Of a stretch of DNA of 64,000 bases, positions 24,127 through 36,645 are shown in pieces (within the stretch, counting starts at the first letter, position 1; each line of letters opens with the position of its first letter). This stretch comes from Siphonodentalium dalli. Lineage: Eukaryota; Mollusca; Scaphopoda; Gadilida; Siphonodentaliidae. Made by a program: the position numbers and the translations under genes. The DNA is taken from contig CP136069.1 in assembly GCA_032622095.1 (NCBI GenBank), positions 124,297,950 through 124,361,949 on the forward strand, written 5' to 3'. Below the pieces are notes generated by a model, which saw nothing but the letters and a program-made list of their open reading frames with translations, made no database searches and was not told the origin of the DNA.

Positions 24127-25648
24127 GGGCGCGTACACATGGCCAGCAAGAAAATATCAGGTATGCCCCATGTGACTTACTTGACCAATGAAATAAATAA
24201 TACCGGAAAATATCCGATGAAGGCAGCGCGCTGATATTTTATCGCCAATTGGTGATATGTGTTCACATTGATAGGTGGCCATCGGTATCCGTTAACTAAT
24301 CTCGCAGGGATATGATCGTAACAATTCAAGCACTCGAGTTATGATCCATCAATAGTATCGTCTGTTTCAACGTACTACGTATTTCCATTTTATATTGGTT
24401 GTCAGAACCGCTGATGTATTAAATATATATGTATATACGTGTACAGAGACGTGGCGACAGGGAGGGGGCTTGGGTGTGTCTCACCCCCCCCCCAACTTTG
24501 GTCAATATTTTCAACAGTTGGACATTTCATACCTGCCAAAACATTAGTTGGAAAGTTCACACCAACAATAGGTTGAAAATGTTCTTGTAGTTTGATTTTC
24601 AAAAACTTTCTTGGGGGAATTAATTGTTTTTGGACCAATATTTGCATATTTTCCTATTTTTGGTAAAAATTTTGGTCTGAAATGGTCATCAGTTGGAAAC
24701 TTTCCAACCTCAGGGGGGGGGGGTGACAGGTTGGAAATTTCCAACACTTTGAAAGCTTGTTTCCTGGTCCCTCCCCCGTGGCCAGTCAAAAGTCAAAAAC
24801 TGCTAGTTAATTTAAGAACACAATATTGTCATACATTTGGTCAACATTGTCATTGGAATTGTCACCAGTTGTAAATTTTCCAACCTAAGTGGGGTATCAG
24901 GTTTGAAATTTCCAACTCTAGGAATGATTGAGGCTAGTCTAGATGGTAGGATTTTGCGATTTTCTTGTTCAGATTACAAAATTTTCGCACACCGGGCCGA
25001 ACCATGGTCTAATATTAGGCATAAGAGCACTGAGGTGCAAGGGGTGCAAATGGCATTGGAAAACTTGTGTTTGGTCTGATTCTGATTCAAGGGGGGGGGG
25101 TGCAGTTAGAATTTCCCAAGGTGGACACCCCGAACGGAAACCCTCTGCGTGTATGGGGATGCTTTATAATTTGGTACCTCACATGCCTTGATTTAGTTGT
25201 TTTACTTTAATTTGGACTGTATGCATAGAGGGGATGCATAGATGAACCAAACCAAAATTTTGACCAAAAGTAGGAGGATGTGCAACTAGATACACTGGTT
25301 GGAATATCAAGTAATGAGAACATACATCAGAGCTCGCCGCGTATACCTGAACACACATCCCTACTCCAACGACGAGGGCGCGTTCCTTTCTCGTTAAAAT
25401 AGGTGGCATTTTAAATTTTCCATAACACTTTATAACTCTATGAATATTCGATATGGACTATAGGTTGTTTGTCCGCAGTAATTCACTTCAACAAACACGA
25501 CTAACACTAGTCACATTGAGCTCAATCAACGTCAACTAACCCGCCGCTTTCTCACGGGCGTAATCTTTGCAGCAAGAAAATATCAGAGTACAATTGTACC
25601 TGATATTTTCTTGCAGATATTTTCTTGCAGCTTCATGTGTACGCGCCC
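24127..25648. mobile_element. 1.5-kb Harbinger-like non-autonomous transposon
   Basis: The ends GGGCGCGTACACATG, followed inward by GCAAGAAAATATCAGGTA, occur inverted at 24127 and 25648. TTA is present just outside both ends (24124-24126 and 25649-25651). A 3-bp TWA duplication with GGG-type ends fits PIF/Harbinger. The right end has a further subterminal palindrome. The interior has many GTTGGAAATTTCCAAC-type blocks and G/C homopolymers but no recognisable transposase. Related GTTGGAAA blocks recur at 54545-54660. Confidence 0.75.
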
Positions 25649-26047
25649 TTAACGTTAACATTGGAAAATGCGAAAGCATTGAACAATATTCTGAAAATCA
25701 TATTAAGACTAAACTATTTCAACTTACTACATGGCTAGCGACGTTTGTTAACAAATAACTAACATTTTGTTTACATAGCAATGGTTTGAACGCCCAAACA
25801 TTCGATAATGCAACTAAAAACTAAGTTTATCCATATATCCATGTTCTTCTTGGTGGTGATGTCTTTACTTACTTATATATATATATTGCATATTTACCCT
25901 CTGCGAGTACCTTGGGTCCCGTTAAACGGATATGGTGTGTTTTAGATTGGTATAGTGTGTACTACAACCGAGGAGAGTGGACACCAAAAACAAGCTCATG
26001 AATTTCAACCGATTTTGATGATTTGTGATTTGCGATTTATCATTTTC

Positions 26048-27070
26048 CATGCATTATCGAGCAACGTGAATTTTGTTACTTATTCCTTATTCGCAAAATG
26101 TCGGAAAGTATGGCAAATGGCCCCAAATTCGTAAGTGGCCAGGTGGGCGGAGCATTTTGGGCCGAATTTGTTTTGGGTCGAGTTCGTAAAAGTGGTCCGA
26201 AAAAGTGTCCGACCTGTGCTCGGTCCGATTTTTTGGGGAAATGTGGCAAATGACTACGGCAACGTACTTAGTGAAAAATAACAAAAATTTGGGCCGAAAA
26301 AAACTGGGTCGAAAAGTCCGAAATTAGGCAAAGTCTAAAAAATTAATGGAAAATGTCCCCAATGGGGGCAAATTCTCAAGTGGCCAGCTGGGCGGAACTT
26401 TTTGGGCAGAATTTTTTTTGGGTAGAGTCCGTAAAAGTGGTCCGAAAAAGTGTCCGACCTGTGCTCGGTCCGATGTTTTGGGGAAAATGTGGCAAATGAC
26501 GCCAAATTCTCAAGTGGCCAGCTGGGCGGAAAATTTTGGGTCGAAATTTTTTTGGGTCGAGCTCGTAAAAATTTCGGCCTAAAATGTTCCGCCCAGCTGG
26601 CCACTAGAGAATTTGCACCCATTGGGGACATTTTCCCTTCATTTTTTAGACTTTGCCTAATTTCGAGGCATTTCGGACTTTTCGACCCAAATTTTTTTTA
26701 TTTTTTACTAAGTAAGTTGCCGTGGTCATTTGCCACATTTTCCCCAAAAAATCGGACCGAGCACAGGTCGGACACTTTTTCGGACCACTTTTACGAACTC
26801 GACCCAAAACATTTTCGACCCAAAATTTTCCGCCCAGCTGGCCACTTGAGAATTTGGCGTCATTTGCCACATTTTCCCCAAAAAATTGGACCGAGCACAG
26901 GTCGGACACTTTTTCGGACCACTTTTACGAACTCGACCCAAAAACATTTCGGCCCAAAATGTTCCGCCCACCTGGCCACTTACGAATTTGGGGCCATTTG
27001 CCACACTTTCCGACATTTTGCGAATAAGGAATAAGGAATAAGTAACAAAATTCACGTTGCTGCATTATCG
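26048..27070. mobile_element. Giant foldback: about 1 kb with 0.5-kb arms
   Basis: From CATTATCGAGCAACGTGAAT at about 26052 to its complement near 27067, the left and right halves pair along nearly their whole length, meeting near 26560-26580. Within each arm a roughly 170-bp subunit (AAATTCTCAAGTGGCCAGCT, then GTCCGACCTGTGCTCGGTCC) is repeated. Long open frames on both strands (194 codons plus, 98-109 codons minus) are products of this repeated low-stop sequence and are not credible genes. Confidence 0.85.
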
Positions 27071-27499
27071 ATAGTTTTCCAATGGACCTTTCCACGGCTG
27101 TCAATCAAATAATTATTAGCAGATATTTTCGACAAATCAGCGAATGAACCGACCTTTGGCTGCATTGCAAATTTCTGATGATCTTCCTTCACCCTAATTT
27201 TGATATCCATTGATACATTTAGTGTTAAATTGGCTATATTCAAACAACATTTTTGTTGTCATATCATAATGTACTGAAATTTCTACTTGCGCCATGATGT
27301 TGGAAATTTATCCATGGTTATAGCACTTTCTTTAATTTTACATGACACTTGTCATAATTTTCAAAATTGAAGGCGAAAATAATGTATGTTCTGCGGTGTA
27401 GCTATATAAAAGAGTAGGATCTGTCAGCTCGTGATTTTTCTTCTCCAAGACCCCTGGACCCATTCAACCAAATTTGGCGTGGCGACTCGGATAGCCTGG

Positions 27500-27860
27500 C
27501 TGTTGTCATAATGGAATTTTTTTTTTTGTTAAATTAACTTTTATTTAAATTGTTTTGAAGAATGTCAAATGGAGCAAGCACTTCAATCTAAAAACATATA
27601 ATAATTAAATTACATTTTATTAAAAAAAATTAAAAAATTAAAAATTAAAAGTTAAAATTTAAATTTAAATTGAGTTAGCAGTTCAGTATAAAATAAAATA
27701 CAATAATTAAATTGAATTTTATTTATAAAAAAAATAATTTAAAATTGAAATGTTAAGTTTATCAAGTAGTTCAATCTAAAAACATTCAAATTTTTTTTAT
27801 TTTTGTGCAATTAAAATTTTAATGTTAAATTGAGCAAGAAGTTCATATACAAAATTCAAA
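27500..27860. repeat. A/T-rich low-complexity tract
   Basis: Degenerate AAAATTAAAAATTAAA with recurring TTGAGCAAGNAGTTCA phrases every 90-110 bp near 27565, 27670, 27755 and 27830, suggesting an old tandem repeat. Confidence 0.5.
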
Positions 27861-28461
27861 AATGTAATGTAGGCAATGCCCACCTAGGAGACTATTTCAT
27901 ATAGTTATAACATAAGGGCAAGTGTGTCTTATTTCCAGTGGGTGGTACTACCGCTTTTGGGTGTGGCCTCTGTGGAAAGCCCCATTATTATGGATTGTGG
28001 TGTGGACATAACACACTGGTTCCTTTCTTATAGTGATCCATTCGTGCTGTCCGAGTAATGTAAAGCATTCCGGAAATCACAGAAACATTATTCTCCTTAT
28101 AGCAGCATAACAAATTGGACTTATTGGATATACATGTACATATTATCCTCGTCGTTCAAGTGTCAACGGAATGTGTCTAAACCATTGAGATCACACTGTT
28201 TTACAACAACCAAGACACCTTTTTATACTAAAAGGAAATAGGAAATGTTCAGACAGTAAGTTCAACAAATGAACATATATAGGTCTGAACATTTCCCATG
28301 AATGTGAATCATTCGGCTCTGATATTATCTATTTTTTGTCTGCCGTTTGCTTGTGTTATCGGAACACTAAAGAAATATTTAAAAAACATTTCTTGCAGGT
28401 TGGAGTTGTTTCGATGATTTAGCGTAAGGTATACCAAGCTCGTTTCAGAAACACGTTTGTG

Positions 28462-28850
28462 TTAACCCTTTACCCAACAAACCGGCCAAAACCGGCAAAA
28501 TAAAGCTTCAACAGCCTAAAATATCTTCGGTCTGTCTCAATAGAACCATACAAATATGGATATCATTGGAACCGGCTCCTTGACCACATTGTGATAGTTA
28601 CAGTTATACCCTGTGCCAATGCATTCTCTTATATATGCGAGTCGACCATAGGTCGCCTCGCATATATAAGAGAATGCATTGGCCTAAAAAAAATCTTTTT
28701 TAACACTTTTTCTTACAATCTTTAACAATTTTATAATTTTTAATGTGTTAACCCAATGCATTCTCTTATATATGCGAGGCGACCTATGGTCGACTTGCAT
28801 ATATAAGAGAATGCATTGGCACAGGGCCCTTCTGTTGGGTAAAGGGATAA
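28462..28850 (+). mobile_element. Double-hairpin TTAA MITE, family B, copy 1
   Basis: The left end TTAACCCTTTACCCAACAAA and right end CTGTTGGGTAAAGGGATAA are inverted repeats distinct from family A. After about 145 bp unique to this family (AGCTTCAACAGCCTAAAATA) comes the double-hairpin core CCCTGTGCCAATGC...GGCACAGGG. Near-identical to 39039-39437. Confidence 0.88.
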
Positions 28851-30441
28851 GGACTAAAGTAACGCAAATTATGGAGCAGCACGTAGTAGCATGCCTTGAA
28901 TACTGGAAACACAAGATTACTTACTGCAAAAGTCACTTTTTGAAGAAATGAACCTCAAAATATTTCATTTTACTTAGTTAATAATAATTGAAGAATTATT
29001 GGTAGTATAATGACACAACATTGCTCTGTTGAGAAACAAATTATGTGGAAAATAACTTTGTTTCACCTGATCATATGTTTACCTCAGAGACTGCTAGTTA
29101 GGGCATACAGCTTCAATTTCCTTCAGAAAAATTATATATATTGTTATTATTTAGCCACAAGTCACATATTACGGATGATTATTTAAATTTGTTGATACAT
29201 TGACGATTATCCAATATTTCCCAAATAGTTAGTATATATATAGCCCTTTGGCTAATCGGCGTATGCGTTGTCGGGCGGGCCATTTTTCTGATACTGTAGA
29301 TAGATGTAATACTATACATCGGACAATTTCCGACTAGTTTGATCTGAGCCGGCTAATTTCCAATTGTATATGGACAGCTTGGTTTCTCAGAATAATGCAG
29401 AATGACAAAAGTTAAACAAAAGCAATGTGTGAAAATCATACATTCTGCAGAATGATGTACCTTATGGTTACAAGCAACTAATTATATAGAGTTACGCTTC
29501 TTGAATTTGTGTCGAGTCAGCATAAAAACACATCTGGCTGCTGATTGGTTGATTATCATTGAGGAAAATATCCCTAAGCGGGAATAGAAAATCATAGCCT
29601 ACGTAAATATGGCGATCATGTATGTTTAGATGTCCAGGAAGAGTCTGGTGGGGTCCCGAAGTTATGAAAGGGGTCTGGGTATTTTTATGCTGCTGATTTT
29701 TGTGCAGTAAATGGGATAGTTGTGGAAAAGCAAGATTATCGTTTGAAAAAAATACCGAAAAGGGCGCGTTTGACGTCACAGCCTGGTGCAGCGGATGACG
29801 TTCTAAGGGAAATTTGAGCACTTGAAGTTAAAATAGACTTAACCCATGGCCGGCGGGACTTCTAGTTAACACTGTCGCCTATGGAAAATAATTAGGTGTT
29901 TGTAACCTTATGGCAGTGGTCCATATCCAGCGTAGCGAGGGGACATAACTTTGCTCATTCAGCTCATTCATGGAAGTGCATCAGTCTTTACGATATCATT
30001 CCATCCGATTAGAGTTATCCCGCTCGGAACAATGAGACAAACATTCTTATCGGCAGGCAGGATGGCACATGTACCTTCGGGTTGTCTTACAGTTGTATAA
30101 CTATGTTGGCCGTATGTTTCAGATTGACAACGCCCACGCTAAATTCGGATGTGCATCTCACAACATCGGATGACCAAACCTTCGTACATCTTGTTACATG
30201 GATAACTACCTTTTGAGCCACACATTTTCAACTTATATTCGTCAATTTTCCACAGTACTACATGTTTTGTAAAATAATTCGGTAGCCAGTACCAAGTCAT
30301 GACCTCCCGGCATTGTTTGGACTCGCGTGAGGATAGGAAACACCAACATAGCTACACACTATTGAATTATATTTTGTAATTTGTAAAATTATGTTGAATA
30401 TGCACCTATCTTGCACCAGAAGTTTTTACACGTATTCGAAA
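28851..30441. other. Intronic sequence, no gene supported
   Basis: A 109-codon minus-strand frame at 29492-29821 has no recognisable domain. An ACGTCA-containing GC-richer stretch at 29755-29820 may be a transposon end, but no partner end was found. Confidence 0.4.
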
Positions 30442-30501
30442 ACCAAATGGACGTAATACTACATATGTATATATAAATATGTAGTATTACGTCCATTTGG
30501 T
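30442..30501. repeat. Perfect 25-bp-arm hairpin
   Basis: ACCAAATGGACGTAATACTA plus five more bases at 30442-30466 are the exact complement of 30477-30501, around a 10-base AT loop. It lies 31 bp before a three-copy tandem repeat. Confidence 0.8.
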
Positions 30502-30532
30502 GTCCATGTCCTTCTTACCTTACCTTCGTAGA

Positions 30533-31015
30533 GCGGATCCATGGGTCTAAATTATAGTTTACATATAACGTAGGTTCGCGCTGAAATCTGCAATATTTGT
30601 ATATATACGGTAAAACGTACATATATAGATAGGAATGCCAGGATCAATTACACATTAGTTAAACATTAATTCCCACAAGTCACTAACATTCCTCTGCGGA
30701 TCCATGGGTCTAAATGATAGTTTACATATAACGTAGGTTCGCGCTGAAATCTGCAATATTTGTATACGGTAAAACGTACATATATAGATAGGAATGCCAG
30801 GATCAATTGCACATTAGTTAAACATTAACTCCCACAAGTCACTAACATTCCTCTGCGGATCCATGGGTCTAAATGATAGTTTACATATAACGTAGGGTTC
30901 GCGCTGAAATCTGCAATATTTGTATACGGTAAAACGTACACATATAGATAGGAATGCCAGGATCAGTTACACATTAGTTAAACATTAACTCCCACAAGTC
31001 ACTAACGTTCTCTGG
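30533..31015. repeat. Three tandem copies of a roughly 160-bp unit
   Basis: Units start GCGGATCCATGGGTCTAAAT at 30533, 30696 and 30855 and end CCCACAAGTCACTAAC. Copies are nearly identical; the first has a 4-bp longer TATA tract. No coding potential. Confidence 0.9.
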
Positions 31016-31536
31016 ACGTTGAACTACATGACATGTGCACCAAATAGTCAAAATGCTTACGTCATTCCCACGTGACGTCGAGGTGAATCCATTAGACTAT
31101 ATAGTTACTGGTTCAATTGTCCTGAAACTGTCAATGAACTGGTTACCAGAACAAAACTATAGCACATTGCGATTACACGTGTATTAATAAAACAACCGGC
31201 ATGTTTACGGAAGTAAGTGATGCGCACGCAACTCATGTGCATCACGAGGTGACAGGTCGATCAGAGAAACGAGATCACATTTCACACCCGTGAGGTTCTC
31301 GTTTCGCTTTACGATTTTGTTGATGTTTAGTAATTGGGTTACAGGATCGACATACGATTTGGGTAAATCCCAGGTAATTCAAGCCTATATAAGGGTACGG
31401 CGATACACTGGGAAGTTTGCACGTTATCGTCTGCAGGTATTTCGTCGTAGAAAACGATATGGTGCCAGAATATGAACGGAAACAAGGCATATGCATATGT
31501 ACAACAGCTAAATATATACGTTCGAAGTAAAAATTT

Positions 31537-31800
31537 CTGTAGTTCCATATGTAGCGAAGCAACCGGAATTTTCCAATAAATAGCATGCAATTATCTCGCA
31601 AGAATCAATCATACAAGTATTTGAAGGCAAATGCCAGTAGCACCGTTACAAGTTGAACTACATAATTTCGTTCGATTTTGTAAAGATGCATATTATATGC
31701 ACGTTTCCGTTCATATATTTCTGGCACAATGTGGTTTTCTATGACGAAATGCCTGCAAAACATACCGTGATAACTTGCCAGCGTATGAACAAAAATTAAA
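31537..31800 (+). repeat. Dispersed repeat shared with 12420-12690
   Basis: Same block order as the 12.4-kb copy, from GTAGTTCCATATGTAGCG to AACTTGCCAGCGTATGAAC. Upstream, 31290-31475 is an open frame with no recognisable content. Confidence 0.6.
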
Positions 31801-31849
31801 ATTCATTTTCGTACTGCGAAATGATAAAACAGAAACTTGGAATATCATC

Positions 31850-32045
31850 TGTAACATGGTCCGTCTCTTTTTCCATGAAAGGTGTGAAACACCAGATTTA
31901 CAACAAGCTGATAATGATAATTTTTATTCTGATTTCAATTTTGTATAGTTATTGTTTCATATATATATATTTATTGTTATTTGGTTTGTGATATCGGCTC
32001 CGTATGGTTGTAATTGTTAATAAACTTATCTATCTTATCTTATCT
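31850..32045 (+). mobile_element. LINE-like 3' tail
   Basis: An AT-rich stretch ends TTAATAAACTTATCTATCTT followed by ATCTT repeats, the usual look of a CR1/jockey-type 3' end with a short microsatellite tail. No reverse transcriptase is recognised upstream. Confidence 0.4.
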
Positions 32046-32741
32046 TACACTAAAGGATTTTCCGAATTGTCTGTAAACAAGCGCACTTGCATTTTAGGAT
32101 ACAATTTTTGTAGACACGGGTAGCTCTACTTACCGACATAGTTCCGAATGTGGTTCAAAATTATTTAATATAGCTTTTGATAATGTGACCAATCTACATA
32201 ATTTAATTACCTCACTTTCAACTTACGGGATATGCCAACACCGCTATGAACACAGTATAGGATTCCGCAATGTTATTAGTTACACATATACATGTACCGT
32301 CATCCCACTGATCTCGTGGGTTCACTCTAAAATATGGACATATGACTCTTTATTACAATATATTTTCATGGGGGAAACCCACGAGATCCCATGATTGTGC
32401 TCCTTCAGATCCGAAATACACATGTCTGTATATGTAAATACAATTATTTGTTTATTAACTTCCAGTAAGGAAGAGCATACACAACTTATAATTATTGTGG
32501 TAAAGGCATGCACTATGTCGTATGTACACACAAACTAGACAAATATATATACAAAAGATATTACATACATGTTACTGTGCAACGGGGATGTAGAAATAGA
32601 GTCAACGAGGGCAGAAAGAAAAATAGAGAATGTGAGAGACAGGCTGGATGAATATGCTGTTAGGCATATCACAAAGAGTTTCTGTCAACTGTGAGCATAT
32701 GTTCATGTCATCATTACCCAGTCTTGTTGGGTTACCATATT

Positions 32742-33284
32742 TCACACGCATATGGTCATCTGGTCGTGGCTATGGTGTAACTGTGAGTATTGTCTCGTGC
32801 GTGTGGGTGAGTCAGTCAGACGACGTTGTGAATGGTTGTTGGGCCTAACTAGAATATTTTCTTTATACAGGAATGTGGCTGCAAATATAATTTCGGGCCA
32901 GGAATCCGCGACAGGTACAGGTGGGTCGAAATTAATTCCTCCTAGCAGGAATTCTTGAAGACAATCGTATTGCACAGAGTCCAAAAACACAAAACATTCT
33001 ATACCAAAACGATCCAAGAGAATTGTCCAAAATTGGTATTGGAGAAAATGCATTGGGTAAGCGTTGCATGAGTTAGTTATGTGCTCCATCTCATTGTCGA
33101 ATGAAAGTCCACATGAGCTGCAGCTGGAATTGTTGATGAACAGTGTTCTGTTCAACAGCAGGGCTAAATGTTTCAGTTCTTTTGATTTGTCAGGTCTAGT
33201 GTCCAACAACTTCCAGACACCAGACACTGCAAGTGGCGAGTGGGTCGATGTAAATGGTACGCAACTTTCGAGTATGGTTTTCAT
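32742..33284 (-). pseudogene. LINE reverse-transcriptase protein, C-terminal end
   Basis: The open frame of about 180 codons contains a zinc-knuckle-like Cys-x2-Cys-x8-His-x4-Cys pattern (CSSCGLSFDNEMEHITNSC) followed by a hydrophobic LLDRFGIECFVFLD stretch. This is the layout seen after the polymerase domain in jockey/CR1-type LINE proteins. It continues the frame fragment at 34295-34618, from which it is separated by the 35-bp tandem array. The polymerase core itself is absent, so this is a 5'-truncated, interrupted copy. Assignment to the exact LINE clade is not possible by eye. Confidence 0.6.
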
Positions 33285-34295
33285 TACTCACATAAGTAAC
33301 TTTCGAGTATGGTTTTCATTACTCACATAAGTAACTTTCGAGTATGGTTTTCATTACTCACATAAGTAACTTTCGAGTATGGTTTTCATTACTCACATAA
33401 GTAACTTTCGAGTATGGTTTTCATTACTCACATAAGTAACTTTCGAGTATGGTTTTCATTACTCACATAAGTAACTTTCGAGTATGGTTTTCATTACTCA
33501 CATAAGTAACTTTCGAGTATGGTTTTCATTACTCACATAAGTAACTTTCGAGTATGGTTTTCATTACTCACATAAGTAACTTTCGAGTATGGTTTTCATT
33601 ACTCACATAAGTAACTTTCGAGTATGGTTTTCATTACTCACATAAGTAACTTTCGAGTATGGTTTTCATTACTCACATAAGTAACTTTCGAGTATGGTTT
33701 TCATTACTCACATAAGTAACTTTCGAGTATGGTTTTCATTACTCACATAAGTAACTTTCGAGTATGGTTTTCATTACTCACATAAGTAACTTTCGAGTAT
33801 GGTTTTCATTACTCACATAAGTAACTTTCGAGTATGGTTTTCATTACTCACATAAGTAACTTTCGAGTATGGTTTTCATTACTCACATAAGTAACTTTCG
33901 AGTATGGTTTTCATTACTCACATAAGTAACTTTCGAGTATGGTTTTCATTACTCACATAAGTAACTTTCGAGTATGGTTTTCATTACTCACATAAGTAAC
34001 TTTCGAGTATGGTTTTCATTACTCACATAAGTAACTTTCGAGTATGGTTTTCATTACTCACATAAGTAACTTTCGAGTATGGTTTTCATTACTCACATAA
34101 GTAACTTTCGAGTATGGTTTTCATTACTCACATAAGTAACTTTCGAGTATGGTTTTCATTACTCACATAAGTAACTTTCGAGTATGGTTTTCATTACTCA
34201 CATAAGTAACTTTCGAGTATGGTTTTCATTACTCACATAAGTAACTTTCGAGTATGGTTTTCATTACTCACATAAGTAACTTTCGAGTATGGTTT
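33263..34295. repeat. Homogeneous 35-bp tandem array, about 29.5 copies
   Basis: The unit AGTAACTTTCGAGTATGG then TTTTCATTACTCACATA repeats at exactly 35 bp with no substitutions that I can see. It sits inside the LINE coding frame: the flanking halves share AACTTTCGAGTATGGTTT, which is also the core of the unit. The array therefore grew from about 18 bp of LINE sequence plus about 17 bp of filler. Confidence 0.95.
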
Positions 34296-34618
34296 CAAGT
34301 GTTCCAAAGATCAGCGTAATAAGACTTAACCGCAGAAGTGATTACACGCTTCCGTGAAGCTTTTGATGGGAATGTTCCATGCTTGAGAAAATCAGTGAGG
34401 AATGAGTTTAGCTGATAGAGTTCGAATATGTCCGTCACATCCTTTACAAATCCTGTTATTCGGGTGCTGAACAGTTGGTGTTGGTTAAAAGTGTACAGGA
34501 ATATTTTCAATAGTACCTGGTGCGCAGCAGGTAAATGCACAAGATCTCCTAGGAATGCAAGTTTGCGTATGTGTATTTGTCTCGGGATAAGTAGGTGTCC
34601 CAGAAGACTGAGTGACAT
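34295..34618 (-). pseudogene. LINE reverse-transcriptase protein, fragment before the array
   Basis: The frame of about 107 codons includes a LRKLAFLGDL-like segment (here IRKLAFLGDLVHLP), GFVKDVTDIFELYQLN and an FPSKASRKRV segment, followed by YYADLWNT. These are recognisable from the region between polymerase and C-terminal Cys/His motif in many invertebrate LINEs. It ends where the 35-bp array starts; the C-terminal remainder is at 32742-33284. No intact 5' part is seen beyond 34680. Confidence 0.6.
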
Positions 34619-34839
34619 ATTTGTGCTAGCTCTGCTGGGGAGAGACTGTATGTGTTTTTGTCACTTTTGTCCGAAATGATTTTTCAATTGTATACTCTGC
34701 CTCCCTGTTCGGGCGAGTAGAGAAGTTCTGAACCATATAAACCCCTTAGAAGGACGATACTATATAGGAGCTTCGACATTGTTAATGGGGTACACATTTT
34801 AAGATATTTCTTTCCAGCTGTTGAGAAGTATGTTTTTCT

Positions 34840-35120
34840 AATAATCTCATTCACGCTATGGGAAGAACGGGAAGACAGCTACATAGCTACGTCCATTCCA
34901 GGCAAAGAGCACCAAGCTCAGGGTTAGTGAGTTGTATAATGAGCTCTATAGCGGCAGCCATACATGTACATATTCATCACACTAACCCTGATCTGGACAA
35001 TTAGACAAAATATCATTTTTGTCACTTTAATTATCCTTATCTTTATTTCACATTCAACTGTACCTTAATAGTATTGTATGCACTTTGTCAATAAACTATC
35101 TATCTATTTATATATCTATT
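34840..35120 (+). mobile_element. LINE 3' end with TATCTA tail
   Basis: Contains AAGCTCAGGGTTAGTGAG and ACACTAACCCTGATCTGG, then AATAAACTATCTATCTATTT. Matches the complement of 49862-50180. Its orientation is opposite to the adjacent reverse-transcriptase fragment, so it is a separate insertion. Confidence 0.65.
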
Positions 35121-36294
35121 GTACCCTGTACTGCTAAATGAATTAATGTTTGTTATTACCAACTAAAATCATGTTACTGAGCGTGCGAGGTCATTCCGTT
35201 TCGCAATATTATATTTCTGCTTTGTATATGCCCATTTTTAAACTGGACGTAGTATATGCTCAGCACGGAAGAGCGTTAATTCTATCTTCTATATAATGAT
35301 TCACTTCCATTTTAGAAAATTTTGAGTTGTTAGTCCTGTCTCAAAATGTAGCTATTTCCATCGCTCATATAAATCTCAGTTTGTTATGACAAATCGTATT
35401 CGTCGTTCAATGTGTGAGTATTGATCTTTCAAAGGCCCACTTAATTTTCGAACCCACAGATCACAGTATATAAAATGTTTGAACATTGTGAACATGTTGT
35501 TTTTGTTGAAGTACCGACGTATTTTCATCTGGACTATGGTACAAAGTCTATTATTTTCAATGGAAGACATAACTCTATATCTTAGTTTGAATATTGTTGC
35601 ATTCTGGGAACGAAACGAGATTTTTTTATTATTTCATATGTTTCTTTTACTCTATGGACACCTTCTTCCAAATGGTGATGAATTATAGTATTTCTATCGT
35701 ATTTTATGTCATAGGTTGTTATTAAAACCATATATCAAGGCACTACAAAAAATATTCGGTGATCGAAAATTAAATGGGCCTTTAATCCATAGACGATTTG
35801 GACGCTAAAATATATTTAGAATTATTTTTTTATTTTTTAGCAACATAACATACCATTTTGCTTTAGCGACAATGTCGAAGAAATTTCTGTTCATTCTTTT
35901 CGTTTTGGCTGAGTCTGCCATTCTGTTTCTCTGTAAAATATAAAGTTAGCATGAGCATACATGTACAGTGTACAACAATGCCAACAGTTGAGTTAAGTTC
36001 GTGCGACATACAAAAGTTGAAAAAATCAGACTGGGAAAACGATTGCCATTGGTTCTGTTTTATTCATCAAACAAATATTCAGCGGTTGCTTTGAGGTTAG
36101 TAAAGGCTGGGCATCTTTGAAAACAAATAATCTTCATAAAATTAGTGTCTCAATGCCACGGTTTTGGTGATATATCCACACGGGGGAATTACGACGATTA
36201 TTTAGCCACCGCATTATTTAGCCACTCCATGTGTATATTTAGCCACTCCCTGTGTATATTTAGCCACGATTATTTAGCCAATCCCTGTGTATAT
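35121..36294. other. No gene supported
   Basis: AT-rich intronic sequence with short unrecognised frames on both strands at 35376-35688. Near 36200-36300, TATTTAGCCACTCC phrases repeat several times. Confidence 0.45.
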
Positions 36295-36645
36295 TTAAAC
36301 AGATTACCAATATGTTTGAATAGATTATCTCATCTGTGTGTACATATCGTATTAACTAATATACTTTTACAGATTGGTAATCTGTTTTCCATATTAGTAA
36401 TCCGTTGGCAAGATTAGTGAATTGTTTAAACAAAGTAGGTAATCTGTTTGAACAGATTACTAATCTGTTTAAACAGATTACTAATGTGTAAAACATATTA
36501 GGTAATATGTATAAGCATATTAATATGTTGAAACATATAGGTAATCTGTATTACTATCCTGCTTAAACATATCAGTAATATGTATAAACAGATTAGATAA
36601 CATGTTTAAAAAGAATACTAATCTGCTTAAACCGATTACTAACTA
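36295..36645. repeat. AATCTGTTTAAACAGATTA palindromic minisatellite
   Basis: Degenerate units alternate RGATTACTAATCTGTTTAAA and its complement, so the unit is self-complementary. Spacing is irregular, roughly 20-25 bp. Confidence 0.6.

Noticed and set aside
26335-27055. Overlapping long reading frames (87-194 codons) on both strands
   Set aside because: They lie in the arms of the 1-kb foldback and mirror each other; repeated stop-poor sequence explains them, and no domain is recognisable.
29492-29821. 109-codon minus-strand frame considered as a possible GRIN3 tail exon
   Set aside because: No suitable splice sites or phase, and no resemblance to GluN3; the exon at 48507-48748 fills the gap better.
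33263-34295. CRISPR-like array
   Set aside because: Units of 35 bp repeat directly without variable spacers; this is a tandem repeat in a eukaryotic LINE fragment.
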